Shown here: positions 24,710 through 33,636 of the stretch, piece after piece
How the letters are laid out: the number at the start of each line of letters is the position of its first letter
Position numbering within the stretch: the first letter of the stretch is position 1
Assembly (NCBI GenBank): GCA_041676705.1
Contig: JBAYRL010000006.1
Coordinates: 1 to 64,000 of the forward strand
DNA length: 64,000 bases
Origin: Acidimicrobiia bacterium
GTDB taxonomy: Bacteria; Actinomycetota; Acidimicrobiia; Acidimicrobiales; SKKL01
Direction: 5' to 3'
The notes under the pieces: generated by a model
Told to the model about the DNA's origin: nothing
Seen by the model: only the letters and a program-made list of their open reading frames with translations
The model's database searches: none
Position numbers and translations under genes: made by a program

Positions 24710-25114
24710 CTAAGCCAAACCCTGCCACAGGTTCTCTAAGCTCCCACGCAAGCGAGAAAGTTCCTCCATGTGCAAGCTCGAAAGCTCGGCCAATAGCCCT
24801 TGGCCGCGTTCGCTTAGGTGCAGACGAATCACCCGATGGTCGTCTTCATCAGGTTCCCGCAATACCAATCCAGCGGCTTCAGCCCTATCCACCAGCTCGA
24901 CCGCACTGTGGTGCCGCAGCATCAAATGTTCGGCCACCTCGCCCACCGATGGCGCGGCATCATGGCCGCGAATTGCAAGCAGGAGTTGATGCTGAGCTGG
25001 GGTTAGGCCTACATCGCGGGCTTGTCTTTCACTCCAATGCATAAAGCGCCGCAGACCATCGCGAAACTCTAGAAGGCGTTCATAGTCTTTAGTTGTCAGC
25101 TCACGTTGAGACAT
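24710..25114 (-). CDS. MarR-family transcriptional regulator
   Basis: The 134-residue product is a winged helix-turn-helix of the MarR type: HWSERQARDVGLTPAQHQLL, VGEVAEHLMLRHHSAVELVD (recognition helix region) and LREPDEDDHRVIRLHLSERG (wing). MarR proteins are dimeric and usually bind palindromes near their own promoter. Here a perfect palindrome overlaps its start codon and the promoter of the divergent chloride transporter gene, so it probably represses both. The ligand is unknown. Confidence 0.92.
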   Translation of the reverse strand: MSQRELTTKDYERLLEFRDGLRRFMHWSERQARDVGLTPAQHQLLLAIRGHDAAPSVGEVAEHLMLRHHSAVELVDRAEAAGLVLREPDEDDHRVIRLHLSERGQGLLAELSSLHMEELSRLRGSLENLWQGLA

Positions 25115-25132
25115 ATCGTGTCACGATATAAT
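25106..25132 (+). promoter_or_regulatory. Promoter of clcA-usp, apparently leaderless
   Basis: TTGAGA (25106-25111), 15 bp, then a consensus TATAAT (25127-25132). The clcA ATG begins 10 nt after the -10 box, so transcription would start at or within a few bases of the ATG, without room for a Shine-Dalgarno. Confidence 0.6.
25113..25129. promoter_or_regulatory. Perfect 17-bp palindrome, probable MarR operator
   Basis: ATATCGTG-T-CACGATAT is a perfect palindrome of 8-bp arms. It overlaps the marR start codon on one side and the clcA -10 box on the other, the expected position for a repressor controlling both genes. Confidence 0.72.
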
Positions 25133-25141
25133 TTCTAAACA

Positions 25142-26842
25142 ATGCCGCAACTTACCACTAATCATCGTTTAGGACTCCTCAGTATTTTCGGCGTTTTGTT
25201 GGGTATTGCCGGCGGCCTGGCCGCCTGGGTGCTGTTCCACCTGATCAACGCTATTACGAACGTCACCTTTATAAGCAGTTTTAGCTTCTCATCGATACCG
25301 CTGCGCTACGAACGGTTCAACTGGCAAGTGCTGATAATTGCCACGTTGGCCGGCCTGGTGATTTCTTTGCTCGCAAAATGGGCACCGGTCATCAAAGGCC
25401 ATGGCATACCGGAAACCATGGAGGCCATTCTCACTAAGCAAAGCAAGATCGCCCCCAGAACAGCTATAGCAAAACCAATCTCCGCGGCCATCGCCATCGG
25501 TTCGGGCGCACCCTTTGGCGCTGAAGGCCCCATCATCGTAACCGGCGGATCGCTTGGTTCGCTGTTGGGGCAAGTCGTTCCAGTCTCACCATCGGAGCGA
25601 AAAATATTGCTGGCCGCCGGTGCCGCGGCTGGAATGTCGGCCACCTTTGGAGCCCCGCTGGCAGCCGTGGTGCTGGCCATTGAACTTCTCCTCTTCGAAT
25701 TCTCGATTCGCGCCATCATTCCACTGGTTCTAGCCTCAGCGGTGGCCGCTGGGACCCACGCTTTGGTCTTTGGGCCCGAACCTCTATTTGCAATTCCTAC
25801 CCATGACTATCTGGGCCTCGAGGCACTGCCGGCTTTTGCTCTGCTCGGCATCATCTGTGGCCTAATCGCAACCATCATTACCCGGGGCCTCTTTGCGGTT
25901 GAGAATCTCTATGAACGGCTCCCCATTTCAAGCTTCTGGCACCCGGCGATTGGCGCTATAGGCTTCGGCCTTATCGGGATGTTCGTTCCCAAGATTTTTA
26001 CCGTCGGCTACGACGTAATCGCCGAGGTCATCAGCGGAAACCAATCTCTACAGTTCGTGTTGGTCATCGGAGCCGCCAAGTTGGTGGCATGGTGGCTGGC
26101 GTTAGGGTCTGGCACCTCTGGCGGTACCTTGGCCCCCATTCTGCTGGTCAGCGCATCGTTTGGCTCTCTGGCTGGAGCAGGCTTGAACTTTGCCTTGCCA
26201 GGGCCCGATGTCTCGCTTGGGGCCTTTGCCGTGGTAGCCATGGCAGCCACCTTTGGTGCTGCATCGCGAGCGACCTTGGCCTCAATAATTTTCGTCTTCG
26301 AACTGACCCAAGATTACCAAGTAATTTTACCGCTAATGATTGCCACCGTTTTAGCCGACTTGGTTTATAACACTGCCAATCGCGACAGCATTATGACCGA
26401 CAAATTAGCCAAGCGGGGTATTTCTGTTGGCCGAGATTACGAAGCTGACTTATTTCGCACGACTTTGGTGTCACGACTGATGACCACCAAAGTTGAAACA
26501 CTTAGCCCTACCTGCACCATTACCGAAGCTCGCGACACCTTTCGCCACCACGGACATGGCGCTTATCCAATCGTTGAAAACGATAAATTGATTGGCATGC
26601 TGAGCCGCTCCGACTTGCTCAGCACCGACTTACCTCTCGAGACACCCATCACTGAGATCGCTAGCCACGACGTGGTTACGGCCTCACCAAACGACACCGC
26701 ACTGACAGCGCTACAGACCATCTTGGACGAAGGAATTGAGCATCTGCCCGTCACGACCGAAGACAAACTGATAGGCATCTGTACTAGAACCGACTTACTG
26801 AAAATACATGCACAACGATTCTCTTTAGAACGGCGTGAATAA
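25142..26842 (+). CDS. clcA: CLC-family chloride transporter with C-terminal CBS pair
   Basis: The 566-residue product has a CLC membrane domain (about 1-420) with selectivity motifs GSGAPFGAEGP (gating Glu in the GxEGP motif) and SGTSGGTLAPILLVSASFG, then two CBS domains (about 443-490 and 502-555). CLC proteins of bacteria are mostly H+/Cl- antiporters. The tandem CBS pair, common in eukaryotic CLCs and in some bacteria, would bind adenosine nucleotides and adjust activity. The downstream UspA gene begins 10 bp after the stop. Regulation is likely through the MarR palindrome. Confidence 0.9.
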   Translation: MPQLTTNHRLGLLSIFGVLLGIAGGLAAWVLFHLINAITNVTFISSFSFSSIPLRYERFNWQVLIIATLAGLVISLLAKWAPVIKGHGIPETMEAILTKQSKIAPRTAIAKPISAAIAIGSGAPFGAEGPIIVTGGSLGSLLGQVVPVSPSERKILLAAGAAAGMSATFGAPLAAVVLAIELLLFEFSIRAIIPLVLASAVAAGTHALVFGPEPLFAIPTHDYLGLEALPAFALLGIICGLIATIITRGLFAVENLYERLPISSFWHPAIGAIGFGLIGMFVPKIFTVGYDVIAEVISGNQSLQFVLVIGAAKLVAWWLALGSGTSGGTLAPILLVSASFGSLAGAGLNFALPGPDVSLGAFAVVAMAATFGAASRATLASIIFVFELTQDYQVILPLMIATVLADLVYNTANRDSIMTDKLAKRGISVGRDYEADLFRTTLVSRLMTTKVETLSPTCTITEARDTFRHHGHGAYPIVENDKLIGMLSRSDLLSTDLPLETPITEIASHDVVTASPNDTALTALQTILDEGIEHLPVTTEDKLIGICTRTDLLKIHAQRFSLERRE

Positions 26843-26852
26843 GGAGCTTCAC

Positions 26853-27305
26853 ATGGTTGCAATGATCGAAAAGATTTTGGTAGGCATCGACGGCTCAGAA
26901 GACAGCATGAAGGCCCTCACTTGGGCTTCGAACCATGCCGCACAAACGGGAGCCGAACTTTTTGTGGTGTATGTGGTCACGTGGGACCCAGAGCTAATGC
27001 AAGAGGTACCAACCGAGAGCTTCCGGCAATGGCAAGATTCATTGACCGAGCTTTTGCATGGTGAATGGACAGCCCGAGTTCGTGATCTGGGCATCCCCTA
27101 CGAGTGCGTGATGGTCGAAGCAGAAAGCGCTGTTACCGGGCTGTTGCGTGCCGCTGAACAAAACGAGGTCGACCTGCTCGTGCTTGGGGCCCGAGGACGA
27201 GGCGCGTTCACTGACCGATTGTTGGGTTCGACCACCTTTAAGCTCACCCACCATTCACCACGGCCAGTGGTTACGGTGCCAAGCGAGTGGGAACTCAAGT
27301 CATAG
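26853..27305 (+). CDS. Universal stress protein (UspA family), cotranscribed with clcA
   Basis: The product (150 residues) is one Usp domain: EKILVGIDGSEDSMKALTWA at the start and the ATP-loop motif GARGRGAFTDRLLGSTTFKL, then HSPRPVVTVP. The start is the ATG at 26853, with AAGGAG 6 nt upstream; a longer frame beginning with a GTG at 26835 would overlap clcA. It lies 10 bp after clcA and thus in the same probable MarR-controlled transcript. Confidence 0.92.
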   Translation: MVAMIEKILVGIDGSEDSMKALTWASNHAAQTGAELFVVYVVTWDPELMQEVPTESFRQWQDSLTELLHGEWTARVRDLGIPYECVMVEAESAVTGLLRAAEQNEVDLLVLGARGRGAFTDRLLGSTTFKLTHHSPRPVVTVPSEWELKS

Positions 27306-27327
27306 CCCAAGCGCCTAGAGTGGTTCC

Positions 27328-27945
27328 ATGAGATGGCTCAAGCGCGCGGCACCCGAAACGATACGGGTCGCAATTCAAAAAGATCCGGCGTTGCATGGAG
27401 TGGCCACCTTAGAAACCATGTTGTATCCCGGTATCTGGGCGCTGGCGAGCCATCGGGTCGCTCATTTCCTATGGCGAAGCGGGATACCTTTTCTACCACG
27501 CTTACTTTCCCAAGCCCTGCGCTTAATAACTGGCATTGAAATTCATCCCGGCGCTGTGATTGGGCGGCGGTTCTTTATTGATCATGGTGACGGAGTGGTC
27601 ATTGGCGAGACCGCACAAATTGGCGATGACGTAATGATGTACCACAACGTCACACTCGGCGGCCATGGATGGTGGAGCGACGAGAAAGGCGCTAAACGGC
27701 ACCCAACTATTGGTAACAACGTGACAATTGGGGTGGGGGCATCCATCCTGGGGCCCGTCACGGTCGGCGACAATACCCGGATTGGGCCCCATGCTTTGGT
27801 CATTGAAGACATCCCGGCTAATTCAGTAGTGGTGGGCACTAAGGGACAGGCGCTAATTGTCGATGGAGTACGACAGGAGCCTGACCACGATCAACAATTC
27901 CTCGAGCCGTCTTGGCTCGAAAACCACGAGATGGGAGGCCTTTAA
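27328..27945 (+). CDS. cysE: Serine O-acetyltransferase
   Basis: The 205-residue product has an N-terminal helical part and a left-handed beta-helix of hexapeptide repeats (about 70-170). Visible motifs are IEIHPGAVIGRRFFIDHGDG (His in the active-site DHGDG), VMMYHNVTLGGHGW and IGVGASILGPVTVGDN. It acetylates serine with acetyl-CoA, the first step of cysteine synthesis. The stop overlaps the cysK ATG by one base (TAATG). It is of the short type, lacking the extended N-terminal domain of enterobacterial CysE. Confidence 0.94.
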   Translation: MRWLKRAAPETIRVAIQKDPALHGVATLETMLYPGIWALASHRVAHFLWRSGIPFLPRLLSQALRLITGIEIHPGAVIGRRFFIDHGDGVVIGETAQIGDDVMMYHNVTLGGHGWWSDEKGAKRHPTIGNNVTIGVGASILGPVTVGDNTRIGPHALVIEDIPANSVVVGTKGQALIVDGVRQEPDHDQQFLEPSWLENHEMGGL

Positions 27946-28871
27946 TGGCTTTGCACAACAGCGTTTTAGACCTGATCGGCAAGACCCCGCTAGTCGAGCT
28001 GCACCGCTACAACACCAAGGTTGAAGGACGCATCGCGGTCAAGCTTGAAAGCTTCAACCCTGGCGGCAGCGTTAAAGACCGTATCGCCCTAGCCATGATT
28101 GAGGCCGCCGAGCGAAGCGGCGAGCTCCCCCCTGGGGGCACCATTGTTGAACCCACCAGCGGTAACACCGGCATTGGCTTGGCCATGGTAGCCGCTGCCA
28201 AGGGTTACAAAGCGGTGCTGGTGATGCCCGATTCGATGAGCATTGAACGCCGCCAACTCTTGGTCGCTTATGGTGCCGAGCTGGTGTTGACTCCCAAAGA
28301 GCAAGGTATGAATGGCGCCATTGCCAAGGCGCTAGAGCTGGTTGATGCAAATGGCTGGTTCATGCCACAACAATTCGAGAACCCGGCCAATGCTGACATA
28401 CACGAACGTACAACTGGTGAAGAACTTTGGAACGATACCAACGGTGAGATCGCGGCCTTAATCTCGGGCGTTGGCACCGGAGGTACCGTGACTGGTGCTG
28501 GCATCGCACTTCGCAGACACAATCCTGATATCTGGATCGTTGCCGTCGAGCCCAGCGATTCGCCGGTGCTTTCTGGTGGGGCCCCGGCACCGCACCCCAT
28601 CCAAGGATTAGGGGCAGGCTTTGTACCGAGGGTGCTTGACACCAACATTTACAACGAGGTGATCCGAGTCGAGGCGCGAGCAGCGGCCGAGGCAGCACGC
28701 CTCTTGGCCACAAGTGAAGGTATCTTGGCAGGTATCTCATCTGGCGCCGCGCTAGCTGCAGCCACCGAAGTTGCTTCTCGTGCGGAGTTCGCAAACAAAT
28801 TGGTGGTCGCAGTGTTGCCTGACACCGGAGAACGGTATCTAAGCACCAACCTGTTTGACCCCACCACCTAA
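27945..28871 (+). CDS. cysK: Cysteine synthase A (O-acetylserine sulfhydrylase)
   Basis: The product (308 residues) is a fold type II PLP enzyme: GKTPLVELHRYN, the PLP lysine in FNPGGSVKDRIALAM, the substrate loop PTSGNTGIGLAMVAA, and GVGTGGTVTGAG for the cofactor phosphate. It converts O-acetylserine and sulfide to cysteine. The start is the ATG at 27945, preceded by GGGAGG; the open frame upstream to 27912 is inside cysE. CysE and CysK form the classic synthase complex, and here they are translationally coupled. Confidence 0.95.
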   Translation: MALHNSVLDLIGKTPLVELHRYNTKVEGRIAVKLESFNPGGSVKDRIALAMIEAAERSGELPPGGTIVEPTSGNTGIGLAMVAAAKGYKAVLVMPDSMSIERRQLLVAYGAELVLTPKEQGMNGAIAKALELVDANGWFMPQQFENPANADIHERTTGEELWNDTNGEIAALISGVGTGGTVTGAGIALRRHNPDIWIVAVEPSDSPVLSGGAPAPHPIQGLGAGFVPRVLDTNIYNEVIRVEARAAAEAARLLATSEGILAGISSGAALAAATEVASRAEFANKLVVAVLPDTGERYLSTNLFDPTT

Positions 28872-28878
28872 GAGGCCC

Positions 28879-30693
28879 ATGCCCGACAGCGCTCAATCCA
28901 CTATTCCTTTATCCACCAAGCCGCCGCTGCGCGAGCTGTGGCGCTACGCCAAGGGCCGTCGAAGCCACCTCATCTTCGCCACCCTCATGTCGTTCATCAA
29001 CAAGGTGTGCGACATCGCCCCCGAGCTATTAATTGGGGCAGCGGTCGATGTCGTGGTGAACACCGAGCAGTCATTCATTGGCCGCATGTTCAACGTCAGC
29101 GATCGCTATGAACAGCTCACCATTTTGGTCATCCTGACCGTACTCATTTGGTTGGCGGAATCGGCGACCGAGTATCTAGCCGTCGTGACCTGGCGAAACT
29201 TAGCTCAAGCCTTGGAACACGACGCCCGCATGGATGCTTATCGGCATGTACAAAACCTTGAGGTGGCCTATTTCGAGGACCAAACCTCGGGCGGCCTAAT
29301 GACAGTTTTGAATGACGACGTCAATCAGCTTGAACGATTTTTGGACATGGGTCCGCACAAAATCATCATTACGGCTTCGAACGTGGTGCTGGTGGGCATC
29401 ACCTTTGCTGTTATTTCACCGTTGCTGATGGCGCTGGCATTTATACCCATTCCCGTTATCGTGGCCGGTTCGCTGTTTTACCAGCAACGTTTAGAGGCCC
29501 GCTACGCCAAGGTACGTGAAGCGGCGGGCAATATTGGCGACACGCTGACCAATGGAATTGGTGGTATTGCCACCATTAAGGCCTTCAGCGCTGAGGATCG
29601 CGAGGTGGCTCGGGTTGACGCAGCATCGTCAAACTACAAGTCGGTCAACAAAGACGCCATCCGGCTCTCCACAGCTTTCCGCCCTTTAATCCGAACCGCG
29701 GTCTTAGCCGGATTCACCATGACCTTGATTGTGGGTGGTCGGGCCACGTTGCGCGGCGATTTGGCGGTGGGCCTATTTTCCGTGCTGGTCTATATGACTC
29801 AGCGCCTGTTGTGGCCACTCACCGACCTGGGTGAAACCCTCGACCTTTACCAACGGGCCATGGCTTCGTGTCGAAGAATTTTTGGTTTGTTAGAAGCCGA
29901 ACCAAAAATTGAGGCCGGTACCCAAGAACTCGCCAACCCAGTGGCCGGTGCGGTTTGCTTCGATGACGTGCGCTTTGCCTATGCCACTGGCGAAGAGGTT
30001 CTAAAGGGCGTAAACATCAATATTCCCGCTGGTGAGACTCACGCCATCGTGGGGGCCACCGGTGCCGGGAAATCTACAGTGGTCAAGCTCTTATTGCGCT
30101 TGTATGACACCACGGGCGGCACCCTTTCGGTCGATGGCGTGCCGATTGACCAGCTCACGTTTCGCTCGCTACGTGGGGCCATGGGGTTCGTTTCGCAAGA
30201 TGTGTTCTTGTTCCACGGCACCGTACGTGAGAACTTGACGTACGGCCGTCCCGATGCCACCGACGCCGAGGTACGCACCGCCGCAGCTCTGGCAGAAGCG
30301 GCAGAGTTCATTGAGGCCATGCCTCATGGCTATGACACCGTTGTGGGCGAACGAGGCCAAAAACTCTCAGGGGGTCAGCGTCAACGGCTGACCATTGCTC
30401 GAGCTATTCTTCGTGATCCAGCCATCTTGGTACTCGACGAAGCAACCTCAGCGGTCGACAACGAAACCGAGGCTGCCATTCAACGTTCGATGGAACGGGT
30501 TTCACAAGGGCGAACCACCATAGTCATCGCGCACCGGCTCTCAACGGTACGGAATGCCCATCGCATTCACGTGATGGAAGCTGGGCGTGTGATCGAGTCA
30601 GGAACGCATGAAGAGCTGTTAGATCAAGGCGGCCTCTACGCTGCGCTGTGGCGCGTGCAAACCGGCGAGCACCAACAGGCGATGCCACTATAG
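28879..30693 (+). CDS. ABC exporter, fused permease and ATPase (MsbA/LmrA type)
   Basis: The product (604 residues) has a six-helix membrane domain (about 30-335) and an ATPase domain with Walker A GATGAGKSTVVKLL, Q-loop GFVSQDVFLF, signature LSGGQRQRLTIARA and Walker B ILVLDEATSA. It is a half-transporter expected to dimerise. The substrate is unknown. It starts 7 bp after cysK, with AAGAGG as ribosome-binding site, so it may be cotranscribed with cysE-cysK, hinting at export of a thiol or sulfur compound, though that is weak. Confidence 0.92.
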   Translation: MPDSAQSTIPLSTKPPLRELWRYAKGRRSHLIFATLMSFINKVCDIAPELLIGAAVDVVVNTEQSFIGRMFNVSDRYEQLTILVILTVLIWLAESATEYLAVVTWRNLAQALEHDARMDAYRHVQNLEVAYFEDQTSGGLMTVLNDDVNQLERFLDMGPHKIIITASNVVLVGITFAVISPLLMALAFIPIPVIVAGSLFYQQRLEARYAKVREAAGNIGDTLTNGIGGIATIKAFSAEDREVARVDAASSNYKSVNKDAIRLSTAFRPLIRTAVLAGFTMTLIVGGRATLRGDLAVGLFSVLVYMTQRLLWPLTDLGETLDLYQRAMASCRRIFGLLEAEPKIEAGTQELANPVAGAVCFDDVRFAYATGEEVLKGVNINIPAGETHAIVGATGAGKSTVVKLLLRLYDTTGGTLSVDGVPIDQLTFRSLRGAMGFVSQDVFLFHGTVRENLTYGRPDATDAEVRTAAALAEAAEFIEAMPHGYDTVVGERGQKLSGGQRQRLTIARAILRDPAILVLDEATSAVDNETEAAIQRSMERVSQGRTTIVIAHRLSTVRNAHRIHVMEAGRVIESGTHEELLDQGGLYAALWRVQTGEHQQAMPL

Positions 30694-30764
30694 ACCCAGC
30701 TCATGGCATCTTTTTGCCTTAAATTCGACATCCTTTCGCCCATATGTGTCACGCTGGAACATAG

Positions 30765-30937
30765 GGTTCTTCTGGATTTTTGTGTGTTAGGAACCTAGAG
30801 CAGGTGGTGCAGTAGGCCACGCGCTGCTAGCCGCGGGGAGGTCGGCAGTGTCGCTCAGATTCGGTGCTTCGAACGTCGTAGTACCGAGAAGGAGATATGC
30901 CAGACCCAAGACTAAACGTGCCAGAAACGGTGACAAT
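30765..30937 (+). promoter_or_regulatory. Structured leader of the OpuC-type operon
   Basis: Four potential stems lie in this 5' region: GGTTCTT/AGGAACC (30765-30795, one wobble), AGCAG-GTGG/CCAC-CTGCT (30799-30828), GCCG/CGGC around GGGGAGG (30830-30846), and TCGGTGC/GTACCGA (30861-30887, one mismatch). The GGGGAGG loop could serve the in-frame GTG at 30848; the fourth stem directly abuts GAAGGAG before the 14-codon ORF. I cannot match it to a riboswitch class I know. Confidence 0.45.
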
Positions 30938-30941
30938 ATGA
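30897..30941 (+). CDS. 14-codon leader ORF coupled to the osmoprotectant permease
   Basis: GAAGGAG at 30888-30894, the best ribosome-binding site of the region, precedes this ATG by 2-3 nt (slightly close). The ORF encodes MPDPRLNVPETVTI and its stop overlaps the permease ATG at 30938 (ATGA). The downstream ATG itself has no good Shine-Dalgarno, so translation of the permease may depend on reading this small ORF. It may alternatively be a spurious ORF if the permease starts at GTG 30848. Confidence 0.45.
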   Translation: MPDPRLNVPETVTI

Positions 30942-31627
30942 ACCTACTTTTCGCCTCGCTGGCTGAAGGAGTGGGTTCTTGGTGGCGCTATGTCACGGTG
31001 CTTCACTTCGATGACGTACGCCAACACACCCTTGAACACGCAAGCTTGGTTCTCCAATCAGTCATTATCGCTACCGTACTAGCGGTGGCCCTCGGCGTAC
31101 TCGCGCACCGTGTAAAGGTGTTACGAGCTCCGCTTTTGGGTATTGCATCAATATTTCTCACTATTCCCTCCCTGGCCCTGTTTACCCTTTTCATTCCGTT
31201 GGTAGGCTTGGGCACCGCGCCCGCACGCATTGCACTGGTCATGTACGCCCTGTTGCCAATCATGCGCAACACGGTGGCCGGGCTTGAAGGTGTTGACGGT
31301 GCCATTGCTGAGTCGGCCCGAGGGGTCGGCATGTCTAAGGCAGCAGTGTTAACCCGAATCGAATTGCCTCTGGCCTGGCCTGTGATCAGCACCGGGGTTC
31401 GGGTATCGATTCTGTTGACCTCGGGAATCGCCGCTATCGCCACCCTCGTTGGCGGCGGCGGTCTCGGTGAATTTATTAAGAAAGGGCTTTCTGCATATCC
31501 GCTCGGCTACTCGGTAGAACAAGTGTGGACCGGCACCGTTTTGGTCATGGTCTTAGCACTCGTCTTCGATGCCATCTTTGGCATTATTCGCCACTTCACA
31601 ACCTCTCCCGGAATCAGAAAACGATGA
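30938..31627 (+). CDS. opuCB: Osmoprotectant (glycine betaine/carnitine/choline) ABC importer, permease
   Basis: The product (229 residues) is a BPD_transp_1-type permease with about five helices and the conserved cytoplasmic loop DGAIAESARGVGMSKAAVLTRIELPLAWPV that docks on the ATPase (EAA loop). A longer version starts with GTG at 30848 (259 residues); its extra N-terminus is basic and not typical, but it has a GGGGAGG before it, so the start is not settled. The stop overlaps the ATPase ATG (ATGA). It is gene one of four in the importer operon. Confidence 0.88.
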   Translation: MNLLFASLAEGVGSWWRYVTVLHFDDVRQHTLEHASLVLQSVIIATVLAVALGVLAHRVKVLRAPLLGIASIFLTIPSLALFTLFIPLVGLGTAPARIALVMYALLPIMRNTVAGLEGVDGAIAESARGVGMSKAAVLTRIELPLAWPVISTGVRVSILLTSGIAAIATLVGGGGLGEFIKKGLSAYPLGYSVEQVWTGTVLVMVLALVFDAIFGIIRHFTTSPGIRKR

Positions 31628-32853
31628 ACGACACAGCGAACGGGAACTTTGAGCTTCCTGGCAAACCAGCCGATATTACCGACCCGGTTATTTCTCTTGA
31701 GGGTCTTTCCATGCGTTATCCAGGCACCACCGTGCCCGCCGTGGATGACCTCACCTTAAATTTTGCTCGGGGCGAAATCACGGTGCTCGTCGGACCTTCC
31801 GGATGTGGAAAGAGCACGACTTTGCGCCTGATCAACCGCATAATCGAGCCGACCGGTGGGCGCATTATCTTCGATGGCGAAGACGTGACCTCGGTCAACC
31901 CCGACCAGCTGCGACGTAACATTGGTTACGTTATTCAAAAAGTTGGACTATTTCCTCACCGCACCATTGGCGAAAATGTGGCGACCGTGCCCCGCCTCTT
32001 AGGTTGGAAGAAACCTGACATCAATGCTCGGGTTGATGAGCTGCTAGATCTGGTAGGTCTGGATCCAACCATCTACCGCGATCGGTACCCCAAAGAGCTT
32101 TCCGGCGGTCAAGCCCAGCGAGTTGGAGTCGCCCGTGCTCTTGGCGCTGACCCACCTGTGATGCTGATGGACGAACCTTTCGGTGCTATTGACCCCATTA
32201 CTCGTGATCGTCTGCAAAATGAGTTCCTGAGGCTGCAATCCGAGCTTCACAAATCGATTATTTTCGTGACTCACGACATCGACGAAGCCATAAAAATGGG
32301 TGACCGAATCGTGATTTTGAAAGAGCGTTCGCAGATCGCTCAATACGATACGCCACAGCGTATTCTGGCCCACCCGATCGACGATTTCGTAGATGATTTC
32401 CTGGGTTCAGGCTCCACTCTCAAGGGTCTCAACTTTGAACGGGTTCGCGACGTAACGCTTGCTCATTATCCCACCATGGGCCCAGATACCTCGATCGAGG
32501 ATGCCTTAATCGCCATCGATGCGAGCCCGGAAAAATGGTTGGTGCTGGTCGACCAAAACGATCGTCCCGTGCGTTGGCTACAACGACGTGACCTGTTACG
32601 TGCCAACACTCCCGCCGATTTGCCAAGCCTTGGCCGACCGGTACGTGCCACGGTCGAGCCCCAGGCCACCTTGCGTGACGCGTTGGAAGAAATGATCCAG
32701 TCCAGCCACGGCACTCTCTTGGTGGTAGATGGCCGGGGTCGCTACCAGGGCTGTTTAGATATTGAGACCATTACCGGTGTCATTCATCGTATGCAGGCCG
32801 AAGCGCGTGAATTTTACCAGAACCTGACGGGCGAAGTCCCGGTGGTCAAATGA
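31624..32853 (+). CDS. opuCA: Osmoprotectant ABC importer, ATPase with C-terminal CBS region
   Basis: The product (409 residues) has an ABC ATPase domain with Walker A GPSGCGKSTTLRL, signature LSGGQAQRVGVARAL, and Walker B VMLMDEPFGAID. The accessory region (about 290-390) contains a CBS-like repeat (VEPQATLRDALEEM then GTLLVVDGRGRYQG). In OpuA/OpuC transporters this region senses ionic strength or c-di-AMP. The frame opens earlier, but the ATG at 31624, sharing bases with the permease stop, is clearly the start. Its own stop overlaps the next permease start. Confidence 0.93.
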   Translation: MNDTANGNFELPGKPADITDPVISLEGLSMRYPGTTVPAVDDLTLNFARGEITVLVGPSGCGKSTTLRLINRIIEPTGGRIIFDGEDVTSVNPDQLRRNIGYVIQKVGLFPHRTIGENVATVPRLLGWKKPDINARVDELLDLVGLDPTIYRDRYPKELSGGQAQRVGVARALGADPPVMLMDEPFGAIDPITRDRLQNEFLRLQSELHKSIIFVTHDIDEAIKMGDRIVILKERSQIAQYDTPQRILAHPIDDFVDDFLGSGSTLKGLNFERVRDVTLAHYPTMGPDTSIEDALIAIDASPEKWLVLVDQNDRPVRWLQRRDLLRANTPADLPSLGRPVRATVEPQATLRDALEEMIQSSHGTLLVVDGRGRYQGCLDIETITGVIHRMQAEAREFYQNLTGEVPVVK

Positions 32854-33575
32854 AGCTTTCTCGTGGCCTGATCCTGGCACCGTTTGGCCTGGCTCTCACG
32901 GCGGCGCTACTGGCGTGGTATGTGGCCGGGGCCGAGAAGAACTTCAGTGATCAGTCCGCTTTGTCATGGGACAACAAGCTCTTTCCCCAGATCAAAGAGC
33001 ATCTGGCTCTAACCGGGTGGTCCACATTTTGGGTCTTGATCATTGCGATTCCACTAGGAGTTATCCTCACCCGCCCGGCCATGCGTTGGGCCAGTGGTGT
33101 GGTGCTCTCAGTGGCCAACGCTGGCCAAGCGCTACCTGCCTACGGTCTGTTCGTCATTCTTTATATGTGGCAAGGCCGTGGCGCCCGAACAGCCATCATT
33201 GCCCTGGTCATCTTCACGATTCTGCCGGTACTGCGCAACACCATGGTGGGCTTAGATCAAGTCTCGGCCGAGGTCATTGAATCAGCCCGTGGCATGGGTT
33301 TGCCCCGATGGCGAATTCTGTTAGAGATTGAGCTGCCTTTGGCCGTTCCGGTGATTCTGGCCGGTGTCCGCACCGCCTTGGTGATCAACGTGGGTATGGC
33401 CGCCCTGGCAACGTTCACCAACGGTGGTGGTCTGGGTGACACTATCAACTCGGGTCTGAAGAACGCACGAACCCTGGTGACCTTCACCGGTGCTTCCATC
33501 ACCGCCCTCTTGGCCCTAACACTCGACTGGGTCGCCGCGGTCGCGGAACGAACATTGCGACCCAAAGGTCTCTGA
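32850..33575 (+). CDS. opuCD: Osmoprotectant ABC importer, second permease
   Basis: The 241-residue permease has a first membrane anchor (about 5-25), then the core permease helices and the EAA-type loop VSAEVIESARGMGLPRWRIL before ELPLAVPVILAGVRTALVIN. It is a paralogue of the first permease with the same loop. It is coupled to the ATPase gene by ATGA overlap. Two different permeases with one ATPase is the OpuC/OpuB layout. Confidence 0.92.
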   Translation: MKLSRGLILAPFGLALTAALLAWYVAGAEKNFSDQSALSWDNKLFPQIKEHLALTGWSTFWVLIIAIPLGVILTRPAMRWASGVVLSVANAGQALPAYGLFVILYMWQGRGARTAIIALVIFTILPVLRNTMVGLDQVSAEVIESARGMGLPRWRILLEIELPLAVPVILAGVRTALVINVGMAALATFTNGGGLGDTINSGLKNARTLVTFTGASITALLALTLDWVAAVAERTLRPKGL

Positions 33576-33636
33576 GTTCCCGCTTATCCATGGGTGCGAT
33601 TCAACGCGCCCCAAATTCCCAAATCAAGGAGAAATA

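Noticed and set aside
30765..30937. The OpuC leader as a known c-di-AMP (ydaO) or guanidine riboswitch
   Set aside because: I could not find the conserved core sequences of these classes; it is reported only as an unassigned structured leader.
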